64,000 bases of DNA from Bin5 sp965207495 (lineage in GTDB: Bacteria; Chloroflexota; Anaerolineae; Caldilineales; Caldilineaceae), in NCBI GenBank assembly GCA_965207495.1, contig OZ242287.1, positions 5,394,001 through 5,458,000 on the forward strand, in the 5' to 3' direction. The notes beneath the pieces were generated by a model. The model saw only the letters and a program-made list of their open reading frames with translations, searched no databases and was not told where the DNA came from. Below, piece after piece: positions 7,940 through 16,838 of this stretch; within the stretch, counting starts at the first letter, position 1, and each line of letters begins with the position of its first letter. The translations under genes and the position numbers were made by a program.

Positions 7940-10123
7940 TCAGCCACCGCAGCCGGGAACAAGACGGAACAGCCCGCCCGCGCCGGTTCCGATCCAGACG
8001 GCGCCGTCCGGGGCGGTCGTGACCGCTTGCACGGGCCAATTGTGCATGATCCGTTCGGCAATAACCTGGCCGCCCGCGTTCGCCATCCGGAACAGACCGG
8101 GTTCGCGCCCGTAGTTGGCGAAAAAGATGGTGTCGTAGGCCCAGGTGATGCCGGTAGGTGCGGCCGAGTTGGGCAAGACCAACACAGGAGCGGTCCACCA
8201 ATCTTTGTTGACCCCGCCCAACACCAGCGGGAAGCCGTAGAAGGGGGTAGCGTTCACGTCGCCCGCATTGGCGGCAGCGGATAGGGTACGCGGGTCGAGC
8301 AGGTCGACCTCGTCTCCGGCGTTGAAATCACCGTGCACGTTGGTGGCGCCATTGTCGGTAAACCAGATGCGCCCGAACGGGTCGACGGCAATGCCATAGG
8401 GGTTGCGTACACCGCGCGCCGCGGTCTGAAAGACGCCGATAGAGCGTTCGGCCAGCAGCCGGTCCAGCCGGGCGCGTACGATGCGGGCACCGAAGGGATT
8501 GCCGCCGGCAGCCACATTCGTGGCCAGTGTTTCGGCAGGAAGGTCGCCATCATGAAGAACGATTATGCCATCCGCATAGCCGTCCCGGACACCGCCGGCG
8601 GAGATATAGAGCCAGCCATCGCTGATCACGAGACCATTGTTGGCATGGAAATCCTTCCCGGAAACGGCGAAGCCGCCGGCCAGAGGTTCATATCCGCTGC
8701 CGTCGACGATGCGCCCCACTTCGCCGGCCCGATTCAGGTAGAGCGCGCCGGCATGCCAGGCCATACCTGTGACACGGCTGGATTCGCGCAGGATCTCATA
8801 GTAGCTGTCCCGGGAAACGCTGTGCCAGATGACGATCGAGCGGCTGGCATGGTAGGGATCGTACAGGATATTGGGATCGAAGTTGCCGGTGGCCGGGTGG
8901 TCCAGAGCGATGAACAGTCTGCCGTCCGGGGCAAAGTTCAGAGCGGTGATACTGTGTTTGTCCTGAAGTTTCTCGGCCAGGAATTGCTCTGCACAGAAGC
9001 CACCCAAGGGAACCAGCCAGGGATCGGATTCGGATGGGGGGCTCAGATTGAGAGGAGCGACGCGAATGCCAACACTACCGGCAGCCACACCCCGCCGTGG
9101 GGCGGCGGCACTGTTTTGCGCATTTTCTTCCGGTTTGGCTTCGGCATTACCGCCCGCATTTGTGTCATCGCTGGTTTCAACACTGTTGGCGGATTCGCCC
9201 GAGGCCGGAGGTGGCGCGGCACTCGGCGTCTCCACTTGCGGCAGATATGCAGCGATCTGTTCGGCACTGGGAACGAGCGCACAACTTGCCGGTAAAGCGA
9301 GTTGTGCGCTGACGTAGGGAACTGTACCGCCATCCTGGGCACATTCATTGGGGGCGCGGGTGAAATCTTCCCCCGACAGACGCAGCCACATTTCGGCAAC
9401 GGGCGCCGGTTCTGTGCCCTGCCTGTTCGCGCCGCCCAGGATCCAATTGTAAATCAGTGCTTTGTCGTCATTACCGAGCTCGCCCACCAGCGGCATTTCC
9501 CCGGACCAGACCTGTGTCCAAAGCGTGGATGCATTCGGGGCGCCTGGTTGCACCACGGGTCCGTTCAGTCCGCCGACCATCAATGGCTCATAGTCAGTCA
9601 CTTGCAGTTCCGCCTGCTTCACGGCAGCGCTATGACAGGCGCCGCAGTTTTCTTCAAGAAGCGGCTGAATGTCCTCATCGAATCCCGGCGTTGATATCGG
9701 GATTCGGCCGAGGGAGCGGTCGAGGGAGATAAAGGGAAGCTCTTGCTCCTGGCCGAAGACCGCCTCAATGCGTACCAGTGTACCAGCGGGCACGCGGCCC
9801 AGACGGCAGCCTTCGAAATGGGGTCGATTGCGCACGTTGGCGTTGCGTTGCAACACCGCATACACGGGCTGGCCCCCGGCAAGACAGGAGATGGCTTCTT
9901 CCATACCATGAATGAGTGCAATGTCAGAAGTGCCGCCCATCGGATCAGGGTGTGCCGCAGGGGGCCGCGGCCGCTTTTTTTCAGGATTGACAGTTCCAGC
10001 GGAGTCGGCGGCGTGGGAGGTGAAAGGGTCGATCGGTTGGAATACACATGCACTGAGAAACAGAACCGCACAGACGAGTAGTGGGATGGCAGGAAAGGGG
10101 GATGGATGGCGGCGATGACTCAT
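7940..10123 (-). CDS. Lipoprotein with c-type haem motif and PQQ-dehydrogenase-like beta-propeller
   Basis: The 727-residue protein starts with a lipoprotein signal peptide ending in LSAC. A segment near residue 155 reads ENCGACHSA, a CxxCH haem c attachment site in a domain like the single-haem cytochromes fused to other modules in Planctomycetes and Chloroflexota. A Ser/Pro/Ala-rich linker (about 290-345) leads to a C-terminal propeller (about 370-725) with repeats such as GIAVDPFGRIWFTDNG and APDGAVWIGTG, as in glucose/sorbosone dehydrogenases or NHL proteins. I infer extracytoplasmic oxidation of a sugar or alcohol with electron transfer through the haem; the substrate is unknown. Confidence 0.75.
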   Translation of the reverse strand: MSHRRHPSPFPAIPLLVCAVLFLSACVFQPIDPFTSHAADSAGTVNPEKKRPRPPAAHPDPMGGTSDIALIHGMEEAISCLAGGQPVYAVLQRNANVRNRPHFEGCRLGRVPAGTLVRIEAVFGQEQELPFISLDRSLGRIPISTPGFDEDIQPLLEENCGACHSAAVKQAELQVTDYEPLMVGGLNGPVVQPGAPNASTLWTQVWSGEMPLVGELGNDDKALIYNWILGGANRQGTEPAPVAEMWLRLSGEDFTRAPNECAQDGGTVPYVSAQLALPASCALVPSAEQIAAYLPQVETPSAAPPPASGESANSVETSDDTNAGGNAEAKPEENAQNSAAAPRRGVAAGSVGIRVAPLNLSPPSESDPWLVPLGGFCAEQFLAEKLQDKHSITALNFAPDGRLFIALDHPATGNFDPNILYDPYHASRSIVIWHSVSRDSYYEILRESSRVTGMAWHAGALYLNRAGEVGRIVDGSGYEPLAGGFAVSGKDFHANNGLVISDGWLYISAGGVRDGYADGIIVLHDGDLPAETLATNVAAGGNPFGARIVRARLDRLLAERSIGVFQTAARGVRNPYGIAVDPFGRIWFTDNGATNVHGDFNAGDEVDLLDPRTLSAAANAGDVNATPFYGFPLVLGGVNKDWWTAPVLVLPNSAAPTGITWAYDTIFFANYGREPGLFRMANAGGQVIAERIMHNWPVQAVTTAPDGAVWIGTGAGGLFRLVPGCGG

Positions 10124-10198
10124 TGAAAGAGAACCTGTACGCGAGGCTGCATTGGGGGGGCGCCCTCATTCCTGGAAATGCTGCGCCTGGATGAGTTC

Positions 10199-11203
10199 CT
10201 AATTCCCTGAGATTGAGTCGGAGACCGCCGATATCTCTGTCAGCGTGCGACGCGCGACAGAGATGTCTTTTTGAATCTGGGCGACGAGCTCCTCCAAACT
10301 GTCAAAACGTTGCTCGTCACGCAGTCGAGACACAAAGGAGATGGTGAGTTCCTGTCCGTACAGTGTGCCGGACTCACCCACCGCTGGATAGTCGAGAAGA
10401 TGGGTCTCGATGCGGCGCCGGCGTCCGTCTACAGTGGGCCGCACGCCGATATTGGTTACGCTGGCGCGAGGGTGGGGCGAACGACTGTCCGGCGAACGAC
10501 TGTCCGGCGGATATGCCCAGGTCACGTATACCCCATCGGCGGGGATGAGCTTCTGCGGAATGGGCCGGATGTTCGCGGTGGGCACGCCGATTTGACGCCC
10601 GCGACGTTCTCCTTCTTCGACGACGCCGGCGACCTGGTAGGGCCGACCCAGCATCTGCGCGGCATCCTGTACAGCGCCAGCTAAGAGTGACTGACGGATC
10701 TGGCGACTGTGGACCTCTCCCTCCCCACATGTGAACGGCTCGATCACCGACAGTTCATAGCCGAGCCGTGTACCCAGCGCCCTCAAAAGGTCAACATTGC
10801 CACTGCGCCCCCTACCGAGCGCGAAGTCGGGCCCCACGATCAGCCGGGAAAGGCCCAGGCGCTCGACGAGAAGCGTCATGAACTGCTCGGGGGTCAGACT
10901 GGCGAAATCCATATCGAAGGGCTGAATGATCCCCAGATCAAGACCGAACGGTTCGATCAGGCGCAGACGCTCCTGTGGCGTTGTCAAGAGGGACAAGGTA
11001 AGTTCTGGCCGCAGCACGGCCATTGGGTGGGGATCGAACGTGAGCAGGGCTGTCTTGGCGGCGGGAGCATGGCGCTCCGCTTCAGTCTGCAGGATGCGCA
11101 AGAGAGCCTGGTGGCCCAGATGCACACCGTCAAAATTTCCTATCGCCAGAAAAGTTGGACCGGGAAACCGGAGAGATCGCAGATCGCTGCGCCAGATTCT
11201 CAT
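10199..11203 (-). CDS. ribF: Bifunctional riboflavin kinase / FAD synthetase RibF
   Basis: Makes FMN and FAD from riboflavin. The N-terminal nucleotidyltransferase domain shows AIGNFDGVHLGHQALL (about residues 21-36) and the middle has the GPDFALGRGRSGN loop. The C-terminal kinase domain holds RPYQVAGVVEEGERRGRQIGVPTAN and a typical end. An in-frame 15-base direct repeat inside the kinase part gives a duplicated PDSRS. It is the last gene of the nusA-ylxR-infB-rbfA-nrnA-truB-ribF series, separated from truB by 165 bases. ribF next to truB is a common bacterial arrangement. Confidence 0.95.
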   Translation of the reverse strand: MRIWRSDLRSLRFPGPTFLAIGNFDGVHLGHQALLRILQTEAERHAPAAKTALLTFDPHPMAVLRPELTLSLLTTPQERLRLIEPFGLDLGIIQPFDMDFASLTPEQFMTLLVERLGLSRLIVGPDFALGRGRSGNVDLLRALGTRLGYELSVIEPFTCGEGEVHSRQIRQSLLAGAVQDAAQMLGRPYQVAGVVEEGERRGRQIGVPTANIRPIPQKLIPADGVYVTWAYPPDSRSPDSRSPHPRASVTNIGVRPTVDGRRRRIETHLLDYPAVGESGTLYGQELTISFVSRLRDEQRFDSLEELVAQIQKDISVARRTLTEISAVSDSISGN

Positions 11204-11368
11204 CTCAAGTCAGTTTCTGGTTCTTGACGTGAATTCCGTTTGCCACCCATGCTCTCCGGTGGTTTGCCCGGTAGGAACGCAGGCGTCCTACCTGCCCCTA
11301 CGCGATACATGTTGTAGAAAGTAGCTGTTATTCAAACTATACGTGCATTCGCCACCAGTGGCGGCCAA

Positions 11369-12385
11369 CTAGGAAAGACTACCTAACTGCTGGGCCAGCC
11401 ACTTTTCGGCTTTCCATACAGTGCCGTCTCCGTTGCCTTCGACTGCATGGGCGCGTGCAATTCCCAGGAAGCGGCCACGGTGGTCATAGGCGGCCGCGAG
11501 CCCACTCCGGCGCCCACCTTCCGATCCGCAGGGGCTGGGCGTGGGTGTGTCATGGGCAGGGATTGCGCGACTTTGATAGATTTTCTGCCCGTAACCCAGC
11601 CGGAGTTGCTCCTCCTCACTGACGGTGAGGCGGGGCATTCCCAGACCAACATCGGGCGCCAGCAGCAGTTCGGTCAGCCTGCCGGCGGCCCCCGCGCTTT
11701 CGATGGCAAGCAGTTCTGACGCGTCGGCGACGGAAAACGGACCAGCTTCCAATCGACGCAAGTAACTCAAGTGGCCCGCGGTACCCAACGTTTGCCCCAG
11801 CGCGTGTGCCAGGCTGCGCACGTATGCCCCGGCGGAACAGCGAATCCGGAGGGATATCGTTGCGGGCGGCACAAAGGAAAGAAGCGCTATCTCGTGAAAG
11901 GTAACCTCTCGCGGCGCCACATTTACAGCCTCGCCGCGCCGGGCTTTGCGATGCAAACTCTCGCCGCCCTGCTTCAGAGCGGAGTAGACCGGCGGCTTCT
12001 GGGAAATCTGGCCGCGGAAGTCAACCAGAGCAGCTTCCACGTCGGCGTCGGTCAGAGACGGAACCGGAGCCTGGGTGACTGTCCGGCCGACAGCGTCGTA
12101 GGTATCGGTGGCGTGTCCCAGCGTTACCCGGGCTTCGTATGTTTTGTCATGCCCCTGATAGTACTCCACAAGCCGCGTGGCAACGCCCAGGCACAGTACG
12201 AGCAGACCGCTTGCCATAGGGTCCAGCGTACCGGTGTGGCCGATGCGTCTTTGGCGACTCCAGCGCCGGACGCGCTGCACAATGTCGTGGCTGGTTGGCA
12301 GCTCCGCGGAGACGGGTTCGACGTTCCTTTGGGAGCTGGGGCGGCCCGGTTTATCGACAAGGAGGATTCCGTGAAGATCGGTCAT
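11369..12385 (-). CDS. truB: tRNA pseudouridine-55 synthase TruB
   Basis: Converts U55 of tRNA T-loops to pseudouridine. Catalytic Asp lies in HTGTLDPMASGLL (about residues 50-62); KPPVYSALKQGG (near 133) and YVRSLAHALG (near 190) are further family motifs. The N-terminus HGILLVDKPGRPSS is typical. The 338-residue length exceeds E. coli TruB slightly because of a low-complexity insert near residue 285. Start ATG lies 35 bases downstream of the nrnA stop, so it is probably part of the same transcript. Confidence 0.95.
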   Translation of the reverse strand: MTDLHGILLVDKPGRPSSQRNVEPVSAELPTSHDIVQRVRRWSRQRRIGHTGTLDPMASGLLVLCLGVATRLVEYYQGHDKTYEARVTLGHATDTYDAVGRTVTQAPVPSLTDADVEAALVDFRGQISQKPPVYSALKQGGESLHRKARRGEAVNVAPREVTFHEIALLSFVPPATISLRIRCSAGAYVRSLAHALGQTLGTAGHLSYLRRLEAGPFSVADASELLAIESAGAAGRLTELLLAPDVGLGMPRLTVSEEEQLRLGYGQKIYQSRAIPAHDTPTPSPCGSEGGRRSGLAAAYDHRGRFLGIARAHAVEGNGDGTVWKAEKWLAQQLGSLS

Positions 12386-12420
12386 GGTACTGGTTCGTTG
12401 ACGGCGCCGCCCCCTGTCCC

Positions 12421-13470
12421 TTACCCGCTATCGCCATCAATACACTGGAAGCGCAGTTCGTGCAGCGCTTCCACAACGCGGGCCGAGACCTCTTGCAGCG
12501 TGCCGGCAACCGTGCAGCCGGCTGCCGGTGGATGACCACCGCCGCCAAATGCAAAGGCCACCTGGCTCACATTAAATCCTGGCTTGGCCCGAAAACTGCA
12601 TTCGACCAACTCCTGTCCGTTTTTTGCATATCGTTGAGCGAAAGTAGCGCTAATGTCGGCCTCTCGGACGGTGACAAGGAAGTTGGCCAAGCCGTCGCTC
12701 TGGTGGGGTTCGACACCACTGCGCTGCCGGCTCTCGGCGCTGAGAGTCGCCCAGATGATGCCATCGTCCATGTGCACATTAGCCAGGCCGGCCCCCCACA
12801 GCTTTATGAGGCTGAAAGACCTACTGTCCAGGGTATTCCGAACGATGTAGTCCAGATTTGCGCCGGCGTTCAACATCCGCAAGGTCGCCTGCATGACATT
12901 CGTATTGGTGTTTGCGGTCCGAAAACAGAGGGTATCGGTCACGATACCGGTCAGAAGGGAGACGGCAATCTCTTCAGATAGCGGCACATTCAGGGCATCG
13001 GCCAGGTGAACAAGCATCTGGCATGTGGCGGCGCAGCCTGTATCCACCCAGTTCTCGGTGCCGAAGAGGGTATTGGTAATATGATGGTCTATGACAACAA
13101 GGGGAACCTGATTGTGGATATCAGGTCTGTAAACGGTGCCCAACCTGTCGGTGCTGGAGGTGTCCAGGCAGACAATGAGATCGTAACTGTGGGCGATCTC
13201 CGCCGGTCCGATGATCATCTCCACGCCGGGCATAAACTGGAACTCCGACACCGCTTCGTCCTGAAGGGCGAGTGTCGGCCGTTTTCCCAGCGAACGCAGA
13301 ATGCTGCCCAAGCCGAGCAGACTGCCGACCGCGTCTCCGTCCGGGCTTACATGGCTGAGGCAGAGGATGTTGTGGCTGGATTCCAGGAGACTGAGCAGGA
13401 GAGGGGGCGGCGGGACGCCCACTGGGCCGCATACAGCACCCTGCTTGAGCAGGGACGCGTTCGGGGTCAT
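12421..13470 (-). CDS. DHH-family phosphoesterase, NrnA-like nanoRNase/pAp phosphatase
   Basis: Predicted manganese-dependent enzyme degrading oligoribonucleotides and/or 3'-phosphoadenosine 5'-phosphate. Motifs: HVSPDGDAVGSLLGLG (about residues 40-55), LDTSSTDRLG (about 118), the name-giving DHH in VVIDHHITN, and the DHHA1 nucleotide-binding tail FGGGGHPPAAGC (about 310-321). Its ATG overlaps the rbfA stop by four bases (ATGA), showing translational coupling. An nrnA gene between rbfA and truB is frequent in Gram-positive and related genomes. The relative activity on nanoRNA and pAp cannot be read from sequence. Confidence 0.9.
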   Translation of the reverse strand: MTPNASLLKQGAVCGPVGVPPPPLLLSLLESSHNILCLSHVSPDGDAVGSLLGLGSILRSLGKRPTLALQDEAVSEFQFMPGVEMIIGPAEIAHSYDLIVCLDTSSTDRLGTVYRPDIHNQVPLVVIDHHITNTLFGTENWVDTGCAATCQMLVHLADALNVPLSEEIAVSLLTGIVTDTLCFRTANTNTNVMQATLRMLNAGANLDYIVRNTLDSRSFSLIKLWGAGLANVHMDDGIIWATLSAESRQRSGVEPHQSDGLANFLVTVREADISATFAQRYAKNGQELVECSFRAKPGFNVSQVAFAFGGGGHPPAAGCTVAGTLQEVSARVVEALHELRFQCIDGDSG

Positions 13471-13913
13471 GCATCCTCTTTCTGTGCATCGATGGAGGAG
13501 AAATCCGAGGAAGAGAGAGAAGAAGACGGAGGTGTAAGAGAGCTGCCTGCGTTCTGTTGACGTATCTCTCGTTCCTCGGCGATGCTCTGCAAAAGTTCAT
13601 CCACCCGAGCGGCCTGCTCGGGGGAATCGTCATAGTAGAAGAACAGCTCCGGTACGGCGCGGAATGTTAGGCTCTGGGCCAGTTGGCGTCGCAGGAATGG
13701 GGCAGCTTTCTTGAGTTTGGCAAGGACCACACTGCGTTGGATATCGCTATCCTGATGGATGTAGACCTTGGCCACGCGCAGGTCACGGCTGACCACTACG
13801 TTGGTCACCTCCAGCAGTTCCAACGCCGGATCATCCAGTTCGGCGCCGATCAAGATAGATAGTTCCTGATAGAGCAGTTCTGCTGCCCGCTCCTGACGAA
13901 TTGAGGTCGTCAT
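13467..13913 (-). CDS. rbfA: Ribosome-binding factor A
   Basis: Assists 30S subunit maturation by binding the 16S rRNA 5' domain. The 148-residue protein has the KH-like core with RAAELLYQELSILIGAELDDPAL at the start, VVVSRDLRVAKVYI in the middle, and the conserved RRQLAQSLTFRAVPELFFYYDDS segment near residue 95. The Ser-rich tail after about residue 125 is not conserved in the family. It ends in a four-base overlap with the downstream nrnA-like gene and lies 81 bases after infB. Confidence 0.95.
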   Translation of the reverse strand: MTTSIRQERAAELLYQELSILIGAELDDPALELLEVTNVVVSRDLRVAKVYIHQDSDIQRSVVLAKLKKAAPFLRRQLAQSLTFRAVPELFFYYDDSPEQAARVDELLQSIAEEREIRQQNAGSSLTPPSSSLSSSDFSSIDAQKEDA

Positions 13914-13994
13914 ATTTTACATGCCGTCAATCGTTCGTTCTGGTTGTCAGACACACGAATCCACTATAAACCATAAAGCGAAAAGCAAAAACTA

Positions 13995-15875
13995 TTATCG
14001 CACCTGTTGCCTTTCGAAGACCTCAATGATGTCCCCTTCCTGGAGGTCCGTATTGACACCGGCCAGGTTAATGCCGCACTCATAGCCGGCCCGAACTTCG
14101 GTGACATCTTCGGTAAAGCGTTTGAGGTTTTCGATGGATGTGGTGATGACAGTTGCGTCGTTACGCATCAGCCGCGCCTGGCTGCTGCGTTTGACGATTC
14201 CGTCCAGGACCATGCAGCCGGCAATCAAGCCGCCGCGACGCACGCGGAACATCTCACGCACCTCGGCATGGCCGGTGACTACCTCTTCGAAGATTGGGTC
14301 CAACATACCGGTAATCGCCAGGTCCACATCTTCGATCAGATTGTAGATGATCTGATAGTGCCTAATTTCTACGCCGGACTGTTCTGCACGCACCAGAGCG
14401 GCCTTGTCAATGTTCACACCAAATCCGATGACGATCGCCTGACTGGTTTCGGCGAGCATGACGTCCGATTCGGTAATGTCACCAACCGCCGATTGCATGA
14501 TCTTGACTTTGACCTCATCGTTTTCAAGCTGTTCGAGACTGTGAACGATTGGGGCCAGCGACCCTTGCGCATCGGCCCGTACAATAATATTGAGGGTTGT
14601 GGCTTCGGCGCCTTCGGCGCGAGCGAACATATCCTCCAATGTCATCGGCAGGGGTGAAGCATCCAGGATATCTTGAGCGGTCTGGTTTTGCCTTTCCTCG
14701 GCAAGCCTTCGGGCCGCTCTGTCGTTCTTCGTCACTGTAAAGACCTCACCGGCGTCTGGAACGCCATTGAGTCCCAGAATTACAGTCGGCGTACTCGGGC
14801 CGGCCTTCTTCAACTGATTGCCCTCATAGTCGGACATTGCCTTGACACGTCCCCAGTTTTCGCCGACGACCAGCGAATCCCCGCGTTGCAGGGTCCCGTT
14901 CTGCACGAGCAGGGTTGCAGTGATCCCGCGCTGCTTTTCCAATTGGGCTTCGATCACGGTGCCGACACATTGTCCATTAGGATTGGCGCTGTGCTGGTCC
15001 AGTTCGGCGACGACGAGGATATTTTCCAACAGGTCGTCGACACCGTCTCCGTTGAGCGCGCTGATGGGAACCGTAATGGTTTCGCCGCCCCATTCCTCCG
15101 GTGTCAGGTCTTCGGTTGACAGATCCTCCATGACACGATTTATGTTGGCATTGGGGCGGTCGACTTTGTTGATGGCGACGATAATAGTGACGCCGGCCGC
15201 TTTGGCGTGACTGATCGCCTCCCGGGTTTGGGGCATAATGCCATCGTCGGCGGCTACGACGAGGATGACGAGGTCGGTTACCTGTGCGCCGCGGGCACGC
15301 ATTGCAGTGAATGCCTCGTGGCCGGGCGTGTCCAGGAATGTAATCTTATTGCCGTCGACTTCGACTTGGTAGGCGCCGGTATGCTGGGTGATGCCACCGG
15401 CCTCGGTATCCACCACGTTGGTGCGGCGGATACGATCGAGGAGCGTCGTTTTGCCGTGATCCACATGGCCGAGGACCGCTACGACAGGCGGCCGGGCCAC
15501 GAGACTTTTCTCTGCCTCTTCGGCCACGATCTCCTGGATCAATACCCGTTCTTTTGGTCTTCGATCCTCGTCGGGCGCCTCTTCCGGCTCTTCGTCCTCC
15601 ACGACCGGCCAGAGCACCTCGATTCCGAGTTCCTCACCCACGATGGCGGCTGTATCGTGGTCAAGAGTTTGATCGATGGGCGCCATGATACCGAACTGCA
15701 TGAGCACTTTGATGAGATCGATGGGGCTGCGATCCATACTTTCGGCCAATGCTCGGACGGTTACGTACTCCTCCACGACGATGGAAGAAGGCAGCCCAGC
15801 GGCTTCACCATTGGGGGCGTCTTCAGCCGGGCTGCCATTCTGGACCTTCGTCGGATCTTGCGTTGCGGCTGCCAT
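13995..15875 (-). CDS. infB: Translation initiation factor IF-2
   Basis: GTPase placing initiator tRNA on the 30S subunit. The G domain begins near residue 134 with VLGHVDHGKTTLLD (G1), DTPGHEAF (G3) and NKVD (G4), followed by the beta-barrel domain II and the C-terminal IF2 domains ending ECGINLAGVNTDLQEGDIIE. At 626 residues it belongs to the short forms lacking a long N-terminal repeat region, though an IF2-N helical domain (EYVTVRALAESMDRSPIDLIKVLM) is present. A GGAAGG ribosome-binding site precedes ATG. Confidence 0.97.
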   Translation of the reverse strand: MAAATQDPTKVQNGSPAEDAPNGEAAGLPSSIVVEEYVTVRALAESMDRSPIDLIKVLMQFGIMAPIDQTLDHDTAAIVGEELGIEVLWPVVEDEEPEEAPDEDRRPKERVLIQEIVAEEAEKSLVARPPVVAVLGHVDHGKTTLLDRIRRTNVVDTEAGGITQHTGAYQVEVDGNKITFLDTPGHEAFTAMRARGAQVTDLVILVVAADDGIMPQTREAISHAKAAGVTIIVAINKVDRPNANINRVMEDLSTEDLTPEEWGGETITVPISALNGDGVDDLLENILVVAELDQHSANPNGQCVGTVIEAQLEKQRGITATLLVQNGTLQRGDSLVVGENWGRVKAMSDYEGNQLKKAGPSTPTVILGLNGVPDAGEVFTVTKNDRAARRLAEERQNQTAQDILDASPLPMTLEDMFARAEGAEATTLNIIVRADAQGSLAPIVHSLEQLENDEVKVKIMQSAVGDITESDVMLAETSQAIVIGFGVNIDKAALVRAEQSGVEIRHYQIIYNLIEDVDLAITGMLDPIFEEVVTGHAEVREMFRVRRGGLIAGCMVLDGIVKRSSQARLMRNDATVITTSIENLKRFTEDVTEVRAGYECGINLAGVNTDLQEGDIIEVFERQQVR

Positions 15876-16424
15876 TTTGGCCTTCCTTTCATCTTTCGTT
15901 TTCGGTTCCCAGTTCTACATGCCGCCATGCGGTTGAAAACTGACAGCGAAAACGTCCCTCTGTCTTCAGAGAGGAGGAAGCTGAGAGGCGTTCACGCTCC
16001 GAATTGCGTGTTCCTTCTCAAACTTTTCACAGGTTTTTGGCTGGGACGGAATACATCAACAGATGATGCGAAGGAGGCCGGAAGCGGGGAGCCAAGAGGT
16101 GGTTACGGTGGACACATTAGTCGTTACACGACCACCCCCCTCTTCCCTGCAGCCTTCCCCCTCTCCATCCCAAACTGCAATACAGCCAATGTTAGCCCAC
16201 TATGCCGACACATGTCAGGGAGTGGACAATCGGCTTGCGTTCATTGAAAAATCCCTGTCAATAAGCGAAGTTGCCCTCACTTTGGAATGTTGCATCTGCG
16301 TTGGGCAAAAACGCTTGAATCGCCTGCTAAGTAATCACAGCCCTCCCCTCAATCGTACAGTTCGCAGTTCTGACAATCCGCGCGCAAGGTAATGACGTCA
16401 GGGAGGGGTTTCAGTAAGTGAGAA
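15876..16424. other. Gene-free spacer between infB and ylxR
   Basis: About 550 bases without a convincing gene on either strand; the one plus-strand open frame here shows no start signal or recognisable motif. These two genes are normally separated by only a few bases, so the spacer is unusual and may carry an internal promoter for infB, but I could not identify a strong promoter or terminator in it. Confidence 0.5.
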
Positions 16425-16775
16425 TTAACTGTTTAGTTGGCAACACGCTCCTTGCTGCGCGGTCTCGTCCGACATTTGTATCAGAGTTGACACGGACGCA
16501 GACAGTGTCAGCAGGTCTTCGGCGCTGATTCTTGTACGCAGCGCTTTCTGTATCAATGAACCGGCCAGCGCCTTTTCCCAACAGGTGACCTGCGGGTGGA
16601 CGTAGGCGCCGCGCCCGGCCATTTTGCCGGTTTCATCCAAGAGGACTCCGTCAGCAACGCGCACGAGCCGAATCAGGTCGCGCTTGCCATCAGACGCCCG
16701 GCAGGCGATGCACATTCGGTGGGGGGCCTGGAAAGCGCCCCGCCGCTGTTTCGATTTCTTCACCCGTTTTGCCAT
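16425..16775 (-). CDS. rnpM: YlxR/RnpM family RNA-binding protein
   Basis: Small DUF448-family protein of 116 residues encoded next to nusA in most Gram-positive-type genomes; in Bacillus it binds RNase P RNA and modulates it (RnpM). The family core is clear: HRMCIACRASDGKRDLIRLVR (about residues 20-40), then DETGKMAGRGAYVHPQVTCWEKAL. The A/V-RGAYV motif and the paired cysteines near the start are typical. I use the ATG directly after an in-frame TTG. It sits 63 bases downstream of nusA. Confidence 0.92.
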   Translation of the reverse strand: MAKRVKKSKQRRGAFQAPHRMCIACRASDGKRDLIRLVRVADGVLLDETGKMAGRGAYVHPQVTCWEKALAGSLIQKALRTRISAEDLLTLSASVSTLIQMSDETAQQGACCQLNS

Positions 16776-16838
16776 CAATTATTGGTGTCGCCTGGCGAGT
16801 GAAATATTTCAAGCAGGAATTACGAACCAGCAGCCACC

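Noticed and set aside
7930..8061. N-terminal extension of the GT1 glycosyltransferase
   Set aside because: It overlaps the upstream lipoprotein gene, lacks family similarity, and a TTG with AGGAG exists right at the conserved N-terminus.
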